Source: Saccharomycopsis crataegensis (lineage: Eukaryota; Ascomycota; Saccharomycetes; Ascoideales; Saccharomycopsidaceae). Taken from it: a stretch of 64,000 bases of DNA. Every line of letters starts with the position of its first letter. The first letter of the stretch is position 1. A model generated the notes under the pieces. The model saw only the letters and a list, made by a program, of their open reading frames with translations, had not been told where the DNA came from and did not search any database. The stretch covers positions 62,001 to 126,000 of the forward strand of contig NW_027043829.1 of assembly GCF_037102585.1 (NCBI RefSeq), read 5' to 3'. Below, piece by piece: positions 59,233 to 64,000 of the stretch. The position numbers and the translations under genes are program-made.

Positions 59233-60741
59233 CTATTGATTTTTCCTCAAGTAGATATCTTTTCTTCTATCCTTAATCGTATCCTCTTCTTCAAGCTCAT
59301 CGTCCAACTCATTTAAAACATCATATTTTGGGCCCCAGGTTTCAATAGTTCCTCTATCTGTTCCACAATAGTAAGCTTCCTCATTTCTAACAATGCAAGT
59401 ATATCTGAAATTTATATCTTGTGGTGATTGGATATTCTTCTGTAATGTTTTCATTAATTTGCCATCGTTGAGATCGAACACTAACAATTTTTCCAGTGCT
59501 GGATAAATAACATGTTGCTTATTGATTATAGGATCCATTGATCGCAAATAATGGTTTTTTAAGCTAAATTGTTCAATATTGGTCCTTCGTCTCTTTTTTT
59601 TCTGGGCTAATTTGCCATCTTTTTCGCTATTGTTGACTTTTACAAGATCGTCTACTCTATTTTCGTGTAATTTCCAATGCTTCATCTTGTTGTCTAATCC
59701 AACAGAGACAATACTTGATCCATCATTAGTCCAGCATAATCCATTCACCGCTTTGGAATGACCCGCACCTCGCCACAGAATCTTAGTCATATCATTTGAC
59801 AATCGATAAATACAACTGTCACTTTTTCTAATATCCCAAACCTTTAACTCTCCAACATTATTCCCAGTGGCAAGAATATTATCATAGATTGGGTTCCATT
59901 TTATTGTGATATTTGAACTATGATCTTGTAATTTCTTGTCGAATAAATAACTAGCCAACGTCATAGTTTTCAAATCAAGTAATTTAATGTAACTTTCCCC
60001 TTGTGATGCGATTGCTAGTAGACCATGTTTTAATGTTTGACTGAAGTCAATTGAATAAACCTGTCCCAGCTTCGAAGTATCAATTGTAGAGTATAATGTT
60101 GATGGGGTCATTTTTGTGTTGTCAAAACTGTACAATAACTTCAATTCCATGGAGTCCCAAATTTTTATACTCTTGTCATAAGATGATGATACGAACATCC
60201 CTGTATCAAACGGCCACCATTTCACTTGGGAGATTCCAAATCCATGGCCTGATATATTCCCTCGGTGTCGGTTGGTTTCTTCATTGAACTGAGAGGAAAT
60301 TTCTCCAATCTCCAACACTTCGTTACCATTACCATCGCTATTATCGCTGGTTTCATTTATGTTCCATATTTTAATTCCCCCATTATTGGAGCCACTAATC
60401 ATATATTCTTTTTCTATTCCATCCAAATCCATGGAATTAACAATGCTAGAGTTCGGGGTTTGGTTAGGAAATACTCGATAATGATATTTCATATGATGAT
60501 GCAAGATAAGCAAATCGTTATTCAAATCATTCAAAGAGTCCAATTTATCCTGCCGATTGCTCGAGTTGATCATAGATTCCCGGAGAATCTTCAATTTGTT
60601 GATGTTTAAGTTCTCATTCAATTCATTATAACTTATAAGGTTGCTAAAGATTGATGATTTATCGAGTGACACTGTTTGTGTTGGACGGATAGAAATGGAA
60701 GGATCTAGTCGTCTTTGGAGTAAAAAATCATGATGGGTCAT
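59233..60741 (-). CDS. RAD28: Rad28, Cockayne syndrome A (CSA/ERCC8)-type WD40 protein
   Basis: The 502-residue product (S. cerevisiae Rad28 is 506) begins DFLLQRRLDPS and then carries a WD40 propeller of about seven blades, with repeats such as ISGSNNGGIKIWNI, FVSSSYDKSIKIWD, ILATGNNVGELKVWDIRKSD and GHSKAVNGLCWTNDGSSIV. The last matches the CSA consensus (VNGLCFTSDG, then DNRMRLW), continuing here as VGLDNKMKHW. A Lys/Arg-rich insert (KKKRRR) interrupts the later part. In animals CSA is the substrate receptor of a Cul4-DDB1 ligase in transcription-coupled repair; yeast Rad28 is its homologue with a mild repair role. The start is ATG 60741. Confidence 0.87.
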   Translation of the reverse strand: MTHHDFLLQRRLDPSISIRPTQTVSLDKSSIFSNLISYNELNENLNINKLKILRESMINSSNRQDKLDSLNDLNNDLLILHHHMKYHYRVFPNQTPNSSIVNSMDLDGIEKEYMISGSNNGGIKIWNINETSDNSDGNGNEVLEIGEISSQFNEETNRHRGNISGHGFGISQVKWWPFDTGMFVSSSYDKSIKIWDSMELKLLYSFDNTKMTPSTLYSTIDTSKLGQVYSIDFSQTLKHGLLAIASQGESYIKLLDLKTMTLASYLFDKKLQDHSSNITIKWNPIYDNILATGNNVGELKVWDIRKSDSCIYRLSNDMTKILWRGAGHSKAVNGLCWTNDGSSIVSVGLDNKMKHWKLHENRVDDLVKVNNSEKDGKLAQKKKRRRTNIEQFSLKNHYLRSMDPIINKQHVIYPALEKLLVFDLNDGKLMKTLQKNIQSPQDINFRYTCIVRNEEAYYCGTDRGTIETWGPKYDVLNELDDELEEEDTIKDRRKDIYLRKNQ

Positions 60742-61287
60742 TATACATTTGATTGTTGAATTGTTGACATTGGGTCGAGCTTAAGATAACCTTATGAAGG
60801 TAAGATTGATGATATAGAGTCTTCGACTTTCGCAAATCTTCGATGATGATCCAATGCTGCGGGTCGTTATTTCATAATTACCCAATAGACAAAGAAACGA
60901 ATCCAAGTAAAAAAGCACAAATATTCACACATTCTATTCATTAATATCTAGATAATACAGAGGGAAGAAAAAACAAAAAACAAAACAAAAGCTATCACTT
61001 AAATATTCACAACACAAAGAATAAAACCAAAAACAAAAATAAAAATGAATAATAATTATCGAGGAAAATGTGCAACGACACAGTTAAGAAGTTTTAACAG
61101 CAGTTGTCATGTAATAATAAAAGAATGATAATAAAGGATAACAGAACAAATGAATGAAAAATAACAGCAGGAAAAAAATATAGCCAACTTTTTTTTTTTT
61201 TTTTTTTTCTAATTCTATCAATTATAATAAACAACGAAACGATATAGACATTTAAAAACCACGCTCAAAGAACACAATGATTATTTT
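60742..61287. promoter_or_regulatory. RAD28 promoter and 3' flank of the SANT-like gene
   Basis: AT-rich non-coding sequence with a T-run of about 20 (61189-61208) and A-rich stretches near 60965-61045. No gene or clear site is apparent. Confidence 0.45.
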
Positions 61288-63585
61288 CTATTCGTTAATA
61301 TAGTCTTTGATCAAGTTAACCTTTTCTTCAAATGTTACATCTTCACCAATCAAGAAATACAAAAAACTATCATTTGTGGAAACAATTTCACCCAACGAGA
61401 TGAACTGCTTGGCATTAATGATCCCCAAATTTCTTAATTTCCTCAAGAAATCATTAGCATCATCAAGGTTTTTCCGTCTTGCAAGTAGCACCATCATCAA
61501 ACTATTCATTTGATTAGTGGTATTGCCGTAATTTACCATATCAAGAGGAATACCATTAAGAGTACCTGGCGGGCCGCTACCATTTCCAAGAGCAGTTTGT
61601 GCTTCTCCAACATCAGTATCCTGAGGAGAGTTACCGGCAACATTATGCGGGCCAGAATTATTCATCACACTGTTAGGATTGACCCCAGTAGGGTTAACTG
61701 AAGTTCCGGATCCATTAGTATGCGAGGGCATGGATGTTGGTGCGCCACTCATCATGGAAAAGCTTCCTCCAGGAAACATTTCCGCACCACCAATACTATT
61801 GCCATTGCTATTTGGGAAGTAAACGCCACCATTGTTCAAACTCCAAACCGTGTCCAAAAATGATAGTGATCTTCTAGTCCCACTGCTGACGCTGCTATTT
61901 CGGTGCATAGAGTTTCTGAGCCTAATGTATGAGTTTGGATCAAATCCTGGGACAGGATACGGAATACTTGCAGGATTATTTGGATTGGTGGTAATTCCCG
62001 AATTGCTTTCGTTCTGATCAGAAGATTCATGGCCAGGTTCCGATTCCGAGCCACCGACTTTTTTTGATTTATCGGCAGTAGGGGTTTCTTCAGAACCTTC
62101 ATCATGTACAACAGCTCCGTGGGTATTTTCGTCATCAGGAGAGGCACTATCAATTTTTTCCTCAGATTTTTCATTAGATTTATCTTGAGAGATAGAATAA
62201 CGGTTTGAAATTAAGCTAGAGATCGATGGAGGTTTCCCACCATTTAATATGTTATTCACTGATGCAGAACTGGATATCTGGGGTTGAGAAGTTGCCAGAG
62301 CTTGCTGTAACCCCGGTTCTGTGGAAGGGGGGACCAGTGGATTACCCATACTTCTCAAAGGATTAGGTTGGTACGGCATGGATATGAAACCTTCGAAATA
62401 TTGATTATTAGGGCCCAGAGGAGGAGGTGGTGGAGGAGGAGGAGGAGGAGGCGGTGGCGGTGGAGCATGTGGTAGTGGAGGTGGTGGAGCAGAATGATGA
62501 TGAATATGATGATGTTGATGATGTTGATGATGCGAAGGGTAAGTAGCATAATTACCATTTTGAGAAGGATAGACTTGTGGTAAAGGTATTTGTGGCATTG
62601 GAGGAATTGGACGGGGATGAAGAGCTGCTCCATTAGCGGTTGGTGGAGCAGTATTACTATGTAGTTGTGAAGAATCTGAAATGGTTGGAGTGGTAATTTT
62701 TGTTGAGGAAGGTGGTTGACTTGAACTAGAATATAAAGGCATCATATCTATCTGATGAGGATTATAAATTGGGATATTTTCCTCATTCAATTCATCATTT
62801 TCTAATGTGTTGCCATCTTCATCAAGGTTAGTGGTTTCTTCGATAGTTTTCATGATTTCTTCGACGCTGGCTGGCCTAAACACTTTTCTCAAACTTAGGT
62901 TCTTGAAAATGTCGCTGCACTTTATATTTTCATAATTTGTGTCAATAAAAAATTCCACAGAATGCAAATAAATGTAGTGACAGCCTCCAGAGATATACCT
63001 TCGAATACTATTCCAAGATAGCCCTGAATAAACTCCACTGGCGGATTTTTTCTTCAAATCATCAACTTTTGGGATATTTGCGAGATATAGTTTACCTTCA
63101 GCGACCGACCACATTACCATACTTTCATTCAACATCAATTTTTTGAAACCTAGTATTTCGTTATTGATTTGTTTTAGCTTTTCTCTCAACTTTTTGATTT
63201 GAAATTTATTCATCTCCCACTGATCAGGAAACAACACTTTGAGCTCGTCCTGAATCTTTCTAAAACCGGAATTTGTGAAGCTATTACTGGCTTCAATTCT
63301 ATGTCCTTTGTTCTTGACCAATAGCCGGCTGAACTCGTTTGTCATTTTCACGGTCCACCGCTTATACATTGTCGGCTCACCCCGATCTCTTTTTCTGTTT
63401 GGTCTGACCAGTTTGGATATTGGAGATATGAAAGAATCCGTGGTATGTGAGGTATTACTGATTGAAGAATCGGCAGGAGACGCGTCGCCGCTGGTGTTTC
63501 TATTGAGGGGTTGATGTTGGTTTGATGGCACCGTTAGCCCATGATCGTGGTTTACAGATCTTGACGAGTCGGAAGTATCGGTCAT
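61288..63585 (-). CDS. Myb/SANT-like DNA-binding protein with poly-Pro and His-rich runs
   Basis: From ATG 63585 the product has 765 residues; the frame continues 23 codons to a TTG with a Phe/Gln run, which I reject. Residues about 70-190 resemble the Myb/SANT-like DNA-binding domain (Pfam Myb_DNA-bind_3): KRWTVKMTNEFSRLLVKN, an FTNSGFRKIQDEL helix, KFQIKKLREKLKQI, and ESMVMWSVAEGKLYLAN. Then come a Ser/Pro/Gln linker, His-rich and poly-Pro runs (about residues 350-390), Ser/Asn-rich sequence, and a distinct C-terminal helical block (MMVLLARRKNLDDANDFLRKL, in part). It is probably a transcription regulator; its targets are unknown and I do not recognise a named orthologue. Confidence 0.68.
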   Translation of the reverse strand: MTDTSDSSRSVNHDHGLTVPSNQHQPLNRNTSGDASPADSSISNTSHTTDSFISPISKLVRPNRKRDRGEPTMYKRWTVKMTNEFSRLLVKNKGHRIEASNSFTNSGFRKIQDELKVLFPDQWEMNKFQIKKLREKLKQINNEILGFKKLMLNESMVMWSVAEGKLYLANIPKVDDLKKKSASGVYSGLSWNSIRRYISGGCHYIYLHSVEFFIDTNYENIKCSDIFKNLSLRKVFRPASVEEIMKTIEETTNLDEDGNTLENDELNEENIPIYNPHQIDMMPLYSSSSQPPSSTKITTPTISDSSQLHSNTAPPTANGAALHPRPIPPMPQIPLPQVYPSQNGNYATYPSHHQHHQHHHIHHHSAPPPPLPHAPPPPPPPPPPPPPPPLGPNNQYFEGFISMPYQPNPLRSMGNPLVPPSTEPGLQQALATSQPQISSSASVNNILNGGKPPSISSLISNRYSISQDKSNEKSEEKIDSASPDDENTHGAVVHDEGSEETPTADKSKKVGGSESEPGHESSDQNESNSGITTNPNNPASIPYPVPGFDPNSYIRLRNSMHRNSSVSSGTRRSLSFLDTVWSLNNGGVYFPNSNGNSIGGAEMFPGGSFSMMSGAPTSMPSHTNGSGTSVNPTGVNPNSVMNNSGPHNVAGNSPQDTDVGEAQTALGNGSGPPGTLNGIPLDMVNYGNTTNQMNSLMMVLLARRKNLDDANDFLRKLRNLGIINAKQFISLGEIVSTNDSFLYFLIGEDVTFEEKVNLIKDYINE

Positions 63586-64000
63586 TGAGAACAGAATGGA
63601 GTATCTTGGCTGTTGTTGCTGTGACGAGGTGAAAAAAAAAAAATGGCGATTCAACTTGGGCGATGCAGGAGCAGTATGACTCTGAGTAAGGAATATTCAC
63701 AATGCCAGAAGAAGATTAAAGGATGATCTTTATCAAATAACGAGTGGATAACAGAGAAGCTTTAATGATTATTTGTCAACGATGGATGGTTAGAATTAGT
63801 CTTGATAAATCCCATAACAGGATTAGGATAAGAAACTTTCCTGTATCAGTTTATATTCTTTTCAATAATGGTAATAATAATAATTTGGATCTCTTGCAAA
63901 CAAAGAAAAAAAAAACACGGACACCAGCGAGCGTTGGATTTTGGACAGATGAAGATTTAATTCCTGGTGGTTGTTTGGTTGTTTGGTTGGTTGGCTGATC
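63586..64000. promoter_or_regulatory. Upstream region of the SANT-like gene to window end
   Basis: It contains an A-run (about 63631-63642), short (AAT)n (about 63870-63880), and a GGTTGTTTGGTTG repeat near the right edge (63968-63995). A plus-strand frame from 63744 begins with a non-ATG codon and looks like chance. No supported gene. Confidence 0.4.

Overview
The window is nuclear DNA of a budding yeast (Saccharomycotina). It is AT-rich and compact, with mostly intron-free genes. The three spliced genes (two protein-coding, one tRNA) carry yeast-type signals: GTATGT or GTGAGT 5' sites and a TACTAAC or AACTAAC branch site. Several genes are typical of this group: NCE101, RGI1, HSM3, ATG22, NEO1, FIP1, VPS64/FAR-like, URA2 and IRA2. 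CTG codons fall at hydrophobic positions in conserved segments (NEO1, HSM3, the UFD1-like protein), which argues for standard decoding (CTG = Leu) rather than a CUG-Ser yeast. I cannot name the species.

Layout, left to right. 1-10.3 kb: an edge-truncated RTA1-family membrane protein (-), ATG22 (-) divergent from the P4-ATPase NEO1 (+), RNA polymerase III subunit RPC37 (-), and an Asn/Gln/Ser-rich protein whose 5' end is a 13-nt micro-exon (-). 10.7-19.2 kb: the Ras-GAP IRA2 (-). 20-24 kb: a WBP2-like GRAM protein (-) divergent from RGI1 (+), then FIP1 (+). 24-39 kb: two Sec2-type Rab-GEF paralogues, one on each strand, flanking a VPS64/FAR-like FHA protein (+) and the pyrimidine enzyme URA2 (+). 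This URA2 lacks the inactive dihydroorotase-like domain found in other fungal URA2 proteins. 40-54 kb: an AIF/FSP1-like flavoprotein (+), a single-pass membrane protein (-), a UFD1-TRAF-zinc-finger-AZUL-like protein (+), a GYG-repeat stress-type protein (+), a diverged SEC23 paralogue (-), and an unrecognised 855-aa protein (-). 54-64 kb: tRNA-Cys(GCA), PEX2 (-) with a substituted RING ligand, spliced NCE101 (-), intron-containing tRNA-Lys(CTT) (-), HSM3 (+), RAD28/CSA (-), and a Myb/SANT-like regulator with poly-Pro and His runs (-).

The genes are ordinary housekeeping functions with no operon logic. Loose themes are membrane traffic (NEO1, two Sec2 proteins, the SEC23 paralogue), nutrient and Ras/PKA signalling (IRA2, plus a PKA-type RRFS site in URA2), and ubiquitin, peroxisome and proteasome biology (UFD1-like, PEX2, HSM3). 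Several usable starts differ from the longest open frame because that frame begins at TTG or GTG; those starts are corrected below. I saw no recognisable transposon, CRISPR array or rRNA.
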